NCBI RefSeq assembly: GCF_003097515.1
Contig: NZ_CP029188.1
Span: 6,740,531 to 6,804,530, forward strand
Direction: 5' to 3'
Origin: Streptomyces tirandamycinicus
GTDB taxonomy: Bacteria > Actinomycetota > Actinomycetes > Streptomycetales > Streptomycetaceae
DNA: 64,000 nucleotides
The notes below the pieces were generated by a model. That model ran no database searches. It was not told the DNA's origin and saw only the letters and a program-made list of their open reading frames with translations. Both the position numbers and the translations under genes were made by a program. Shown here piece by piece: positions 25,140-33,076 of the stretch; position 1 is the first letter of the stretch; each line of letters starts with the position of its first letter.

Positions 25140-25327
25140 GGGTGGGGATCGCGACACCTGCCGGAGCGACCACCGCGGTGGCCGCCGGCTGCTCCCGCAC
25201 ACGGGGACGGGGACGGACTCTCAAGCGGGGGAACGGTTTGGCGACGGGCCGAACTCCGCGCAGGGGCCACCTGGCAGCCGTGTGGCGTGCAGCCGCCGTA
25301 CCCGCTTCCGAGGAGACGGACAGTCCC

Positions 25328-26266
25328 ATGCAGATCCTGCGCACACCCGACGAGCGTTTCCGGGATCTCCCCGACTACCCCTTCGAGCCCTCCTATGTGG
25401 AGGTGGCAGCGGGTGACGGGAGCGACGGCACCCTGCGGGCGCACTACGTGGACGAAGGCGACGGCGGTTCGGGGGAGACCGTGCTGCTGATGCACGGCGA
25501 GCCGTCATGGTCCTACCTCTACCGCCATATGATCCCGGTGCTCGCCGGGGCGGGCCATCGGTGCGTCGCCCCCGACCTCATCGGCTTCGGCCGCTCCGAC
25601 AAGCCGGCGGCCCGCTCGGACTACACCTACCAGCGCCATGTGGACTGGATGCGGGAGGCCCTGTTCGACCGGCTCGATCTGAGCCGGATCACCCTCGTCT
25701 GCCAGGACTGGGGAGGGCTCATCGGCCTGCGCCTGGTGGCGGAACACCCCGATCGCTTCGCCCGGGTCGTCGTGGCCAACACCTTCCTGCCCACCGGGGA
25801 CGAGGAGCCCGGCAAGGCGTTCCTGGACTGGCGGGAGTTCAGCCAGACCGCCCCCGACCTGCGGGTGGGGGACATCGTGGACCTCGGCTGCCGCAGCGAC
25901 CTGTCCCGGGAGGTGAAGGCGGCGTACGACGCGCCCTTCCCCGACGACTCGTTCAAGGCCGGTGCCCGCCAGTTCCCGATGCTCGTACCGGTCTCCTCCG
26001 ACGACCCGGCCGGAGGGCCGAACCGCGAGGCCTGGCGGGTGCTGGGGCGATTCGACAAGCCCTTCCTCTGCGCGTTCGGCGACGAAGACCCGATCACCCG
26101 GGGGCTCGACCGGATCTTCCGGGAACGCGTGCCCGGGACCAGGGGGCAGGACCACGTCACGGTCACCGGCGGTGGGCACTTCCTCCAGGAGGACCGGGGC
26201 CGCGAACTCGCGGCGACGGTGAACCGCTTCATCGGCTCCGGGACCGGTCCGGACGGAGGTCTCTGA
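25328..26266 (+). CDS. dhmA: haloalkane dehalogenase (HLD-I / DhmA type)
   Basis: 312 residues from ATG 25328; gaggag lies about 10 bases upstream. Alpha/beta hydrolase with oxyanion-side HGEPSW (56-61), nucleophile elbow CQDWGG (Asp127, with the adjacent halide-binding Trp128), catalytic acid in GDEDP (Asp254) and histidine in GGHFLQED (His284). Asp nucleophile plus Trp next to it distinguishes dehalogenases from esterases. The acid after strand 7 fits subfamily HLD-I. It hydrolyses carbon-halogen bonds of haloalkanes; the natural substrate in soil actinomycetes is generally unknown. Three hairpin repeats follow the gene. Confidence 0.9.
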   Translation: MQILRTPDERFRDLPDYPFEPSYVEVAAGDGSDGTLRAHYVDEGDGGSGETVLLMHGEPSWSYLYRHMIPVLAGAGHRCVAPDLIGFGRSDKPAARSDYTYQRHVDWMREALFDRLDLSRITLVCQDWGGLIGLRLVAEHPDRFARVVVANTFLPTGDEEPGKAFLDWREFSQTAPDLRVGDIVDLGCRSDLSREVKAAYDAPFPDDSFKAGARQFPMLVPVSSDDPAGGPNREAWRVLGRFDKPFLCAFGDEDPITRGLDRIFRERVPGTRGQDHVTVTGGGHFLQEDRGRELAATVNRFIGSGTGPDGGL

Positions 26267-26777
26267 GGCGGCCCGGGACGTCTCCGGGGCCGGGGCGCCC
26301 CGTTGCCGTGGGATGCGGCGCGGGTGAGACGGTCGGCCACCCCGGGATCCGTGCCCCCCGGCCCGCGGCCCGTCCCCTGCCGGACTCCGCCCGCGACCGC
26401 GACGCGCCCGCCGGGACGGCGGCTCCCGGCGAACGTGTTCGTGATGAAGCCGCGTGACTTCGGCGCGCCCGCCGGGACGGCGGTGCCCGGTGAGCCGCCG
26501 GCCGGCGTTGCCGCGTGACCTCGACGTGCCCGCCGGGACGGCGGGCACCCTCACCTCGGCCCTCACCTCGGCCCTCACGAACGGCGTGACCGCCGGTGCC
26601 CCGCCCGCGGCCGAGCTCGCCCGCCGCCGGCCGCCTCGGGGTGCGTCTCGCCCTCGGCGCCCACACCGTCCTGCCCGCATCGCCGTTCCGATGTGACGGA
26701 TTCACCGGACCAGGTGTCCGACTTGCGACGTACACACCCCTTCGCACCCCTCGGAAGGCGCCCTTCAGGGCGCGCTA
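26267..26777. other. intergenic region with three spaced hairpin repeats
   Basis: About 510 bases between the dehalogenase and the metallophore operon promoter. It holds the repeat family at 26405-26544 and a doubled ctcacctcggc (26551-26573). No gene is supported. The last 40 bases become A/T-rich as the promoter begins. Confidence 0.55.
26405..26544. repeat. three copies of a hairpin-forming repeat, about 62 bases apart
   Basis: cgcccgccgggacggcgg at 26405-26422 and 26466-26483, and the closely related gcccgccgggacggcgg at 26528-26544. Each can fold into a 6-7 base stem around a gga loop. The second and third copies also share upstream ccgcgtgac(t/c)tc. It could terminate dehalogenase transcripts or simply be a dispersed element. 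Confidence 0.75.
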
Positions 26778-26805
26778 TTGAAAATGAGTGTCATCATCGT
26801 ATAGA
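26778..26805 (+). promoter_or_regulatory. promoter with putative Zur (zinc uptake regulator) box
   Basis: -35 TTGAAA (26778-26783), 16-base spacer, -10 TATAGA (26800-26805). The 15-mer TGAAAATGAGTGTCA at 26779-26793 overlaps the -35 and matches the actinobacterial Zur palindrome TGAAAATGATTTTCA at 13 of 15 positions (five of seven symmetric pairs kept). It does not fit the DmdR/IdeR iron box. Transcription would start near 26811-26812, two or three bases before GTG 26814. Zinc-bound Zur would therefore block the promoter of the operon that follows, giving expression under zinc shortage. Confidence 0.65.
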
Positions 26806-26813
26806 AGTACTGG

Positions 26814-28211
26814 GTGCTCACCTCACAACAGCTGCCGGAGCGCCCGATGGCCGGAGTCCGGCCCTTGGCGCTCACCGCACTCCGGCATCCCACCGTCTCC
26901 ACGCTCCTGGCGGATCACCGCGCCCTGCTGGCCGACCTCCTGGACGGCCTGGGGTCACCGCTGCACATCGTGCTGCCCGAGATCTTCGAGGAGAACGTCG
27001 CCGGACTCCGGCAGGCGTTCGCCGAGGCGGGTGCCACCGCCGACATCCTGTTCGCCAAGAAGGCCAACAAGGCCGGCTGTTACGTCGAGTCGGCCGCCGC
27101 CCTGGGCGTGGGGGTCGACGTCGCCAGCACCCCCGAACTGGTCAACGCGCTGGCCGGCGGAGTGCCGGGGCACCGGATCGGCATATCCGGCCCGGAGAAG
27201 GACGACACACTGCACGCCCTCGCCGTTCAGCACGGCTGCCTGGTGGCCGTGGACTCGATCAGCGAACTCCGTCGGCTGGCCGCGACCGCGCGGCTCGCGC
27301 GGCGGCGGGCCGATGTGCTGCTGCGGTCCCGGACGGCCGGCCAACCGGCAAGCCGCTTCGGGCTGTCGGCCGCCGAGCGCGAGGCCGCCGTCGGTCTGTG
27401 CGCGGAACTCGCCGGCCACATCCGCCTCCGCGGGTTCTCCTTCCACCTGAACGGCTACTCCACGGCGGAGCGCGCGACGGCGGCGAACGAGATGATCGAG
27501 CACTGCCTCGACGCCAGACGGCGGGGCTCGCCCTCCGCGGAACTGGTCGACATCGGCGGCGGATTGCCGGTTCGCTATGTCGAGCCGCGGCTCTGGGACG
27601 AGTTCCTCGAGCGCAACGAGCCGGCCCACTACCACGCGGCCAGGGACTTCAAGGACTTCTATCCGTACGGGGGGCAGCCCGCCGCGCAGGCGGTGCGCGC
27701 GATCATGGCGCACCCCGCCGGCGGTGGCGAGAGCCTGTCGGCGAAGGCGGGGCGCAACGGCGTCCGGTTCGTGGTCGAGCCCGGCCGGGCCCTGCTGGAC
27801 CAGGCCGGATTCACCCTCTACCGCGTACAGCAGGTCGACGACCGGCGGGACGGCGAGGGGTACGCCATCGTCACCGTCGCGGGCAGCAGCTTCAGCCTCT
27901 CCGAGCAGTGGTTCAACAGCGACTACCTCCCCGACCCGCTGCTGATCTCCGCACGGCCCACCGCCGACGAGCTGTTCCCGGCCTGCGTCGCGGGCTCGAC
28001 CTGCCTGGAGAGCGACCTGGTGACCTGGCGGAAGATCGGCTTCCCGCGGCCCGTGCGGCGCGGTGACCACCTGGTCTACCTCAACACCGCCGGCTACCAG
28101 ATGGACTCCAACGAGTCGCCGTTCCACGACGCCGCCCTGCCGTTGAAGGCCGTTCTGCGGCTCGGTGACGACGGGGGCCCGCCGCGCTGGCGCCTGGACG
28201 GAATCCGATGA
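26814..28211 (+). CDS. PLP-dependent decarboxylase-like enzyme of metallophore operon (fold III, Y4yA/SbnH-like)
   Basis: 465 residues if GTG 26814 is used (nearly leaderless from the predicted promoter); ATG 26847, with ggag 7 bases upstream, is an alternative. Alanine racemase/ornithine-DAP decarboxylase fold. The PLP lysine is in FAKKANK (Lys83), phosphate-binding glycines in DIGGGLP, the arginine and stacking region in VVEPGRALLDQAG, and the second-domain active cysteine in GSTCLESDLV (Cys397). Closest in feel to Y4yA-type enzymes and to SbnH, which decarboxylates a diaminopropionate-containing intermediate in staphyloferrin B synthesis. First gene of the block; a repeat-filled 185-base gap separates it from the next gene. 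The substrate is inferred only from context. Confidence 0.8.
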   Translation: MLTSQQLPERPMAGVRPLALTALRHPTVSTLLADHRALLADLLDGLGSPLHIVLPEIFEENVAGLRQAFAEAGATADILFAKKANKAGCYVESAAALGVGVDVASTPELVNALAGGVPGHRIGISGPEKDDTLHALAVQHGCLVAVDSISELRRLAATARLARRRADVLLRSRTAGQPASRFGLSAAEREAAVGLCAELAGHIRLRGFSFHLNGYSTAERATAANEMIEHCLDARRRGSPSAELVDIGGGLPVRYVEPRLWDEFLERNEPAHYHAARDFKDFYPYGGQPAAQAVRAIMAHPAGGGESLSAKAGRNGVRFVVEPGRALLDQAGFTLYRVQQVDDRRDGEGYAIVTVAGSSFSLSEQWFNSDYLPDPLLISARPTADELFPACVAGSTCLESDLVTWRKIGFPRPVRRGDHLVYLNTAGYQMDSNESPFHDAALPLKAVLRLGDDGGPPRWRLDGIR

Positions 28212-28224
28212 GACCCCGCACCGA

Positions 28225-28370
28225 TCCGCGCATCCGACGAGCCGGCGCGCATCCGACGAGCCCCTGACGAACCCGCGCGTATCCCATGACATCCCTGACG
28301 AGCCCGCACGCATCCCATGAGACCCGTGACGAACCCGCGCATCCGATGACACCCCGAACGCATCCGATGC
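28225..28370. repeat. degenerate tandem repeats filling the spacer inside the metallophore operon
   Basis: Between the first two operon genes the sequence is built of variants of gcgcatccgacgagcc / gcgcatcccatgacatccctgacga, repeated about six times with period near 20-30 bases. All other joints in this operon are overlaps of a few bases, so this spacer is exceptional. It has no good reading frame or ribosome site until gaaggag before 28397. Confidence 0.7.
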
Positions 28371-28396
28371 GACCGCCCACGAAGGAGAAGTCCCGC

Positions 28397-29377
28397 ATGT
28401 CACCGAGCTACGCCCCGCCCGGGCAGTTGTGGCTGTTGCCGCAATCGCAGCAGGAAGGGCTGGATCTCGACCACCGGCAGGTGATCGCGGTCGTCGAGCA
28501 GGCCTACCGCGCGCTGCGCGAAGGAGGCTCGAACAACCCGGTCAAGACGATCATCGACGATCCCGGCCACCGCTCGCTCAGCTACTCGATGGTGGCCAGG
28601 GACGCCGGCAGCGGCACCGTCTGCTTCAAGGCCGTCTACGAGTTCGACCCCCGCCGCACCCGGGACGCCTACCGGTTCCACTCGTTCGTCTTCCTCGTCG
28701 ACGACACCACCGGGGCACCCATCGCGCTGATGGACGTGGTGAAGCTCGGACCGCTGCGGTCCTCGGCCACCACCGCGCTGTTCGCCCGCGCCGCCTGCCC
28801 GGACGCACGGACCGCCCTGGTCGTCGGCACCGGCGTCCAGGGGCAGGCGGCCCTGCCGATGCTGCTCGCGGCACTGCCGAAGCTGGAGCGCCTGCAGGTG
28901 TTCGGCACCTACCCCGACGGTCTGCGCGCCGTCCGGGAGAGCGTCGACGGCCGCGAGGTCGAGATCGTCGAGGACCTCCGGAAGGCCGCCGGCGAGGCGG
29001 ACATCGTGATCGGCGCCGCAGGCCTCTCCGTCACGGAGGAGGTACGGCGCGACTGGATGAAGCCGGGCTCGGTCGCCGTACTGCTCGGGTACGGCGTACA
29101 CGCCGACGTGTGCCACGGCGCGGACTACCGGATCGCCACGGACACCGCCCAGATGCACGCGACCTGCGACGACCTGCGAGGCGAGGACGGCAGCCTGCCG
29201 TCGATCGACGCCCAGCTGCCGGACATCCTGCTCGGCCGGGCACCTGCCCGGCGTCATCCGGACGACGTGGTCTTCGCCTACAACAGCGGCATGGCGGTCA
29301 CCGACGCCGCGCTGGGCCGGTACATAGCCGACCTCGCGCAGGCGGACGGGCGCGGGGAAAAGGTCAACTTCTGGTGA
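28397..29377 (+). CDS. sbnB: SbnB-like NAD-dependent dehydrogenase (ornithine cyclodeaminase/mu-crystallin family)
   Basis: 326 residues from ATG 28397 with gaaggagaag upstream. Rossmann motif VVGTGVQGQAALP is central. The ending PDDVVFAYNSGMAVTDAALGRYIADLAQADGRGEKVNFW follows the SbnB pattern of S. aureus (NPMGMAIED...LNLY). In staphyloferrin B synthesis SbnB uses NAD+ to split N-(1-amino-1-carboxyl-2-ethyl)-glutamate into 2-oxoglutarate and L-2,3-diaminopropionate. Pairing with an SbnA-like synthase three genes downstream strongly suggests the same step, or the reverse (opine-forming) reaction, here. Its stop overlaps the MATE start (GTGA). Confidence 0.85.
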   Translation: MSPSYAPPGQLWLLPQSQQEGLDLDHRQVIAVVEQAYRALREGGSNNPVKTIIDDPGHRSLSYSMVARDAGSGTVCFKAVYEFDPRRTRDAYRFHSFVFLVDDTTGAPIALMDVVKLGPLRSSATTALFARAACPDARTALVVGTGVQGQAALPMLLAALPKLERLQVFGTYPDGLRAVRESVDGREVEIVEDLRKAAGEADIVIGAAGLSVTEEVRRDWMKPGSVAVLLGYGVHADVCHGADYRIATDTAQMHATCDDLRGEDGSLPSIDAQLPDILLGRAPARRHPDDVVFAYNSGMAVTDAALGRYIADLAQADGRGEKVNFW

Positions 29378-30819
29378 GCAGTACCCGAACGACCGGAACG
29401 ACCGGAACGACCGGAACGACGCAGACCGGCCTCGGCTGGTGGGCCGGGAACTCGCGGGCGCTGCTCAGGCTCGCGTTCCCGCTGATTCTGACCAACTTCG
29501 CCTATGTCGCGCTGACCACCGTGGACATCGTGATGCTGGGCAGGCTCGGCGCTCTCGAGATCGCCGCCGCCGGTCTGGCCATCGCGCTGTTCAACCAGTT
29601 GCGCACCACCGGCACCGGCCTGGTCACCGGAGTCAGCAACCTGGTGGCCGAAGCGCGGGTGCGGGACGACCGGGAACGCATCGGCGCGCTGCTGTTCGCC
29701 GGGTTCTTCTGGGCGACCGTGTGCGGCGTGCTGTTCTGCGCGGCACTCCTGCTGATCGGTCCGCTGCTCGTGCTGCTGGGGCAGGACCCGGCGGTCGTCG
29801 ACAAGGCCGGCGAGTTCCTGATGGTCATGGCGCCGGGCATGCTGCCCTGCCTGTGGTTCCAGAACCTGCGGCACTTCACCACCGGCCTCAAGCGCCCCGG
29901 CCCGCTGCTGGCCATCACCCTGGCCTCGGTCGGCGCGACCATCGGCCTGAACTACGTGCTGATCTACGGCAAGTTCGGCCTGCCCGCATTCGGCTTCGTC
30001 GGCGTCGCGATCGCCACCGTCACGGTGTTCCTGCTGTCCTTCCTGGCGTTCATCGCGGTGATCCTGCGCGACGGCGTGCTGCGCCCGTACCTCACCTCGC
30101 CCGACGCGCGGCGCTGGAACGGGGACGCGGTCCGGTCCGTCTGGCGCCTCGGACTGCCGATCTCGGGCACCTACGCCTCGGAGGCGGGGTTCTTCAGCGT
30201 GCTCACCCTGATCATCGGCTCGCTGGGCGTCGACGCCCTGGCCGCGCAGACGGTGCTGAACCAGATCGTCTACATCGTCTTCATGATCTCCGCCGGCCTG
30301 TCGCACGCGGCGTCCATCCACATCAGCGAGGCCGACGGCCTCGACGACTACACGACCGCCCGCAGAATGGGGCTCCTCGGCACGGCCTGGGGCGTGGTCG
30401 CGACGCTGGTGATCGCCGTCCTGTACCTGGCGATCCCGAACCCGATCGTGTCCCTGTTCATCTCGGCCGAGCACGCCGGCAACGCCGACGTCGTCGCGCT
30501 GACCGTGACCGGACTGCTGATCGCCGCCCTCATGCAGGTCTTCGACGCCACGCAGAACATCGGCAACGGCATCCTGCGCGGCATCGGCGACACCGCCGGG
30601 CCGTTCCGGATCTCCCTCGTCGGCTACTGGCTGATCGGGCTGCCCGCGGGCTACCTGCTCGGGGTGAGCGCCGACTGGGGCGTCGAGGGCGTTTGGATCG
30701 GCCAGACCATCGGCCTCGCGGCCACCGCCGCCATCCTGCTGGTCGCGTTCCTGCGCCGCGTCGACCGGCTCCACCGGGCGGCGGCCGGCGCACCCGTCCC
30801 GGAACCGGAGTCCTCATGA
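29374..30819 (+). CDS. MATE-family efflux transporter of metallophore operon
   Basis: 481 residues from GTG 29374, overlapping the previous stop. The first 15 residues are Thr/Gly repeats encoded by a 9-base tandem repeat (accggaacg). About 12 hydrophobic segments in two related halves follow. The first begins ALLRLAFPLILTNFAYVALTTVDIVMLGRLG and the second VWRLGLPISGTYASEAGFFSVLTLIIGSLG, the N/C repeats of MATE (NorM/DinF) antiporters. MATE proteins export organic cations using H+ or Na+. Placed between the biosynthetic genes and coupled on both sides, it most likely exports the finished metallophore, a job usually done by MFS or RND pumps. Confidence 0.88.
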   Translation: MSSTRTTGTTGTTGTTQTGLGWWAGNSRALLRLAFPLILTNFAYVALTTVDIVMLGRLGALEIAAAGLAIALFNQLRTTGTGLVTGVSNLVAEARVRDDRERIGALLFAGFFWATVCGVLFCAALLLIGPLLVLLGQDPAVVDKAGEFLMVMAPGMLPCLWFQNLRHFTTGLKRPGPLLAITLASVGATIGLNYVLIYGKFGLPAFGFVGVAIATVTVFLLSFLAFIAVILRDGVLRPYLTSPDARRWNGDAVRSVWRLGLPISGTYASEAGFFSVLTLIIGSLGVDALAAQTVLNQIVYIVFMISAGLSHAASIHISEADGLDDYTTARRMGLLGTAWGVVATLVIAVLYLAIPNPIVSLFISAEHAGNADVVALTVTGLLIAALMQVFDATQNIGNGILRGIGDTAGPFRISLVGYWLIGLPAGYLLGVSADWGVEGVWIGQTIGLAATAAILLVAFLRRVDRLHRAAAGAPVPEPESS

Positions 30820-31958
30820 ACCACGTCCTCGCTCCCGCCGACTCGGCCTCCCTGATACGCAGGGAGGTGGCGGGCCTGCCCGGCTACGATCCCGGTGCCG
30901 ACCCGGACGAGGTGGCCGCCCTCAGCGGCGCCCGCCGCGTGATCAAACTCTCCAACAACGAGAGCCCGTTCGGTGTCTCCCCGGCGGTCGCCGAAGCCGT
31001 ACGGCTGGGCCTCGCCGACGGCGTCTCCCGCTACCCCGACCCCACCGGCAGACGGCTGGCCGAGGCCATCGGAAAGAGCCTGGACGTACCCGCCGGGCGC
31101 GTCGTGCTCGGGAACGGTTCGGAGAACATCCTGGAGCTGCTGTGCCAGGCCGTACTCGACCCCGGTGAACTGGTGGTCACCCAGGCGCCCGGATTCAGCC
31201 TGCACGAGACCTTCCCCCGGGTCATGGGCGCCCGGGTCGAGAAGGTCCCGGTCACCGCCGGCTTCGGGTTCGACGCGGACGCCTGGCGCGAGGCGCTGGC
31301 CGCGGGCCCGAAACTCGTCTTCCTCGCCAACCCGTGCAACCCCACCGGAGCGATGCTCGACGCCGGTCAACTGGAGCAAATCGTGGCCGCGACCCCGCGG
31401 TCGGCCCTGCTGGTGCTCGACGAGGCGTACGGCGAGTTCGCCCGAACCGACCCGGAGTACCCCGACGGGCTGGAGGCGCTGCGCGCGCTGGACCGGCCGT
31501 GGATCGTGCTGCGCACCTTCTCCAAGGCCTACGGCCTGGCGGGCGTCCGGGTGGGGTACGGCATCGCCTCCGACACCGCCCTGATCCAGGCACTGGACCG
31601 GGTCCGCACCCCGTACAACGTCAACCGGCCGGCCCAGGACGCCGCCATCGCCGCGCTGGGCGACCACGAGCACCTGGCGGACACGGTCCGCCGGACCCGC
31701 CTCGAGATCGCCAGGGTCACCGACCGGCTGCGCGGCGCGGGACTGCGTGTGGTCCCGTCCTCGACCAACTTCCTGTTCATCGACACCGGCCGCCGCTCCG
31801 ACGGGGTCGCCCGGGAGCTGCACCGCGCCGGAATCATCGTCAAGGCGTGGCGCGAGCCGGGATACGAGAACTACATCCGAGCCTCCCTGTCGACCCCCGA
31901 GGACAACGACGTCTTCGTGCGGTGCCTGACGGAGATCTGCGCGAAGGACAAGCCGTGA
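30816..31958 (+). CDS. HisC-like class II aminotransferase of metallophore operon
   Basis: 380 residues from ATG 30816, overlapping the MATE stop (ATGA). Fold-type I aminotransferase: KLSNNESPFGVSP at the start, YPDPTGRRLAEAI, GNGSENILELL, LANPCNPTG, DEAYGEF and the PLP lysine in RTFSKAYGLAGVRVGY (Lys237). The layout is that of histidinol-phosphate aminotransferases. Histidine genes are absent nearby and the gene is embedded in a specialised operon, so I infer a secondary role: transaminating an intermediate of metallophore synthesis to or from a keto acid. Relatives of HisC are often recruited this way. The real substrate is unknown. Confidence 0.85.
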   Translation: MNHVLAPADSASLIRREVAGLPGYDPGADPDEVAALSGARRVIKLSNNESPFGVSPAVAEAVRLGLADGVSRYPDPTGRRLAEAIGKSLDVPAGRVVLGNGSENILELLCQAVLDPGELVVTQAPGFSLHETFPRVMGARVEKVPVTAGFGFDADAWREALAAGPKLVFLANPCNPTGAMLDAGQLEQIVAATPRSALLVLDEAYGEFARTDPEYPDGLEALRALDRPWIVLRTFSKAYGLAGVRVGYGIASDTALIQALDRVRTPYNVNRPAQDAAIAALGDHEHLADTVRRTRLEIARVTDRLRGAGLRVVPSSTNFLFIDTGRRSDGVARELHRAGIIVKAWREPGYENYIRASLSTPEDNDVFVRCLTEICAKDKP

Positions 31959-32938
31959 TCAAGACCAGGATCTCCGATCTGATAGGGCGAACGCCCCTGC
32001 TCAAGCTGCCGGTCGCGGACGGTTCGGCGACCGTCGTGCTGAAGATGGAGCAGTACAACCCCACCGGCACCGCCAAGATCCGGATGGCCAGGAACATGGT
32101 GGACGAGGCGGAGGAGGCGGGACTGCTCACCCCCGGCGGCTGGCTGGTGGAGTCCACCTCCGGCAACACCGGCCTCGGCCTGGCGCTCATCGCCGCCGAA
32201 CGCGGATACAAGTTCACCGCCGTGGTGGACAACCACTCCAGTACGGACAAACTGCGCGGCATGCTCGCCTACGGGGCCGACATACTCAATGTCGCCGGGG
32301 ACGAGGAGGGCCTGGCCACCGCCGAACGCGACACCGTGGCCGAGCGGCTCGCGGCCGAGCACGGCGCGTACTGGACCGCGCAACACCGCAATCCGGGCAA
32401 CCCCAACGGCTACCGGCCGCTCGCCCGCGAGCTCCACGACGACCTGGGTGACGGCATCCACTACCTGTACGGGGCCGTCGGCACCGGCGGATCGCTCTGC
32501 GGTACCGGCCGCGTCCTGCGGGAACGCATCCCGGACCTGAAGATCGTCGGTGTCGAGCCGGTGGGGTCCGTCGTGTTCGGCGGGGAGGGCGCGCCCTACC
32601 ACCAGTCCGGCACCGGTACGCCCGAGGGCTCGGAGATCGGCGGCGTCGTCGACTACGCACTGATCGACCAGGGGCTCAAGGCCAGTGACGCGGAGGCCTT
32701 CGAGACCTGCCGCTACCTGGCCAGGAACTTCGGCGTGCTGATCGGCGGTTCGGCGGGCGGCGTGGTCTACAAGGCCCTGGAGCAGGCGCAGGGCGCGGGT
32801 CCCGAAACCACCATCGTCGTGCTGGTCTGCGACGGTGGCGACAAGTACCTGGACACCGTGTTCAACGACGACTGGATGGCGGCCAACGGCCTGTTCGACG
32901 AGCAGGTCGTCCACCGGCTGGCCGCGATGCTGCGGTAG
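31955..32938 (+). CDS. sbnA: SbnA-like PLP synthase (cysteine synthase family)
   Basis: 327 residues from GTG 31955 (GTGA overlap). PLP lysine Lys41 in YNPTGTAKIRMA (CysK has NPGGSxKDR). Also STSGNTGLGLA, GTGGSLCGTG (PLP phosphate), VGVEPVGSVVFGG and DGGDKYLDTVFNDDWM. The last two closely parallel S. aureus SbnA, which condenses O-phosphoserine with glutamate to feed SbnB. Together SbnA and SbnB make L-2,3-diaminopropionate. The KIR in place of KDR is a substitution worth noting. Last biosynthetic gene of the coupled run; transport genes follow after 138 bases. Confidence 0.87.
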   Translation: MIKTRISDLIGRTPLLKLPVADGSATVVLKMEQYNPTGTAKIRMARNMVDEAEEAGLLTPGGWLVESTSGNTGLGLALIAAERGYKFTAVVDNHSSTDKLRGMLAYGADILNVAGDEEGLATAERDTVAERLAAEHGAYWTAQHRNPGNPNGYRPLARELHDDLGDGIHYLYGAVGTGGSLCGTGRVLRERIPDLKIVGVEPVGSVVFGGEGAPYHQSGTGTPEGSEIGGVVDYALIDQGLKASDAEAFETCRYLARNFGVLIGGSAGGVVYKALEQAQGAGPETTIVVLVCDGGDKYLDTVFNDDWMAANGLFDEQVVHRLAAMLR

Positions 32939-33076
32939 CGACGCCCGGCCCGATCCCCGCACCGCCCTCAGGTACGGATTCCGGCCGCGCCTGCACACGG
33001 CCTGACCGGCTCCCCCCTCCCGTACCACTCGATTCCGCTACCCGACGTCCGAACCGACACTCTGCGAGCAAGGACC

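Noticed and set aside
26779..26797. Iron box (DmdR/IdeR) at the metallophore promoter
   Set aside because: The sequence lacks the TTAGGTTAGGCT-AACCTAA pattern but fits the Zur palindrome well, so zinc control was preferred.
30816..31958. Genuine histidine biosynthesis hisC
   Set aside because: No other his genes nearby and it is translationally coupled inside the metallophore operon; called a HisC-like recruited aminotransferase instead.
31955..32938. Cysteine synthase (CysK/CysM) for primary metabolism
   Set aside because: SbnA-specific segments (GVEPVGSVVFGG, GDKYLD) and pairing with SbnB favour diaminopropionate-type chemistry.
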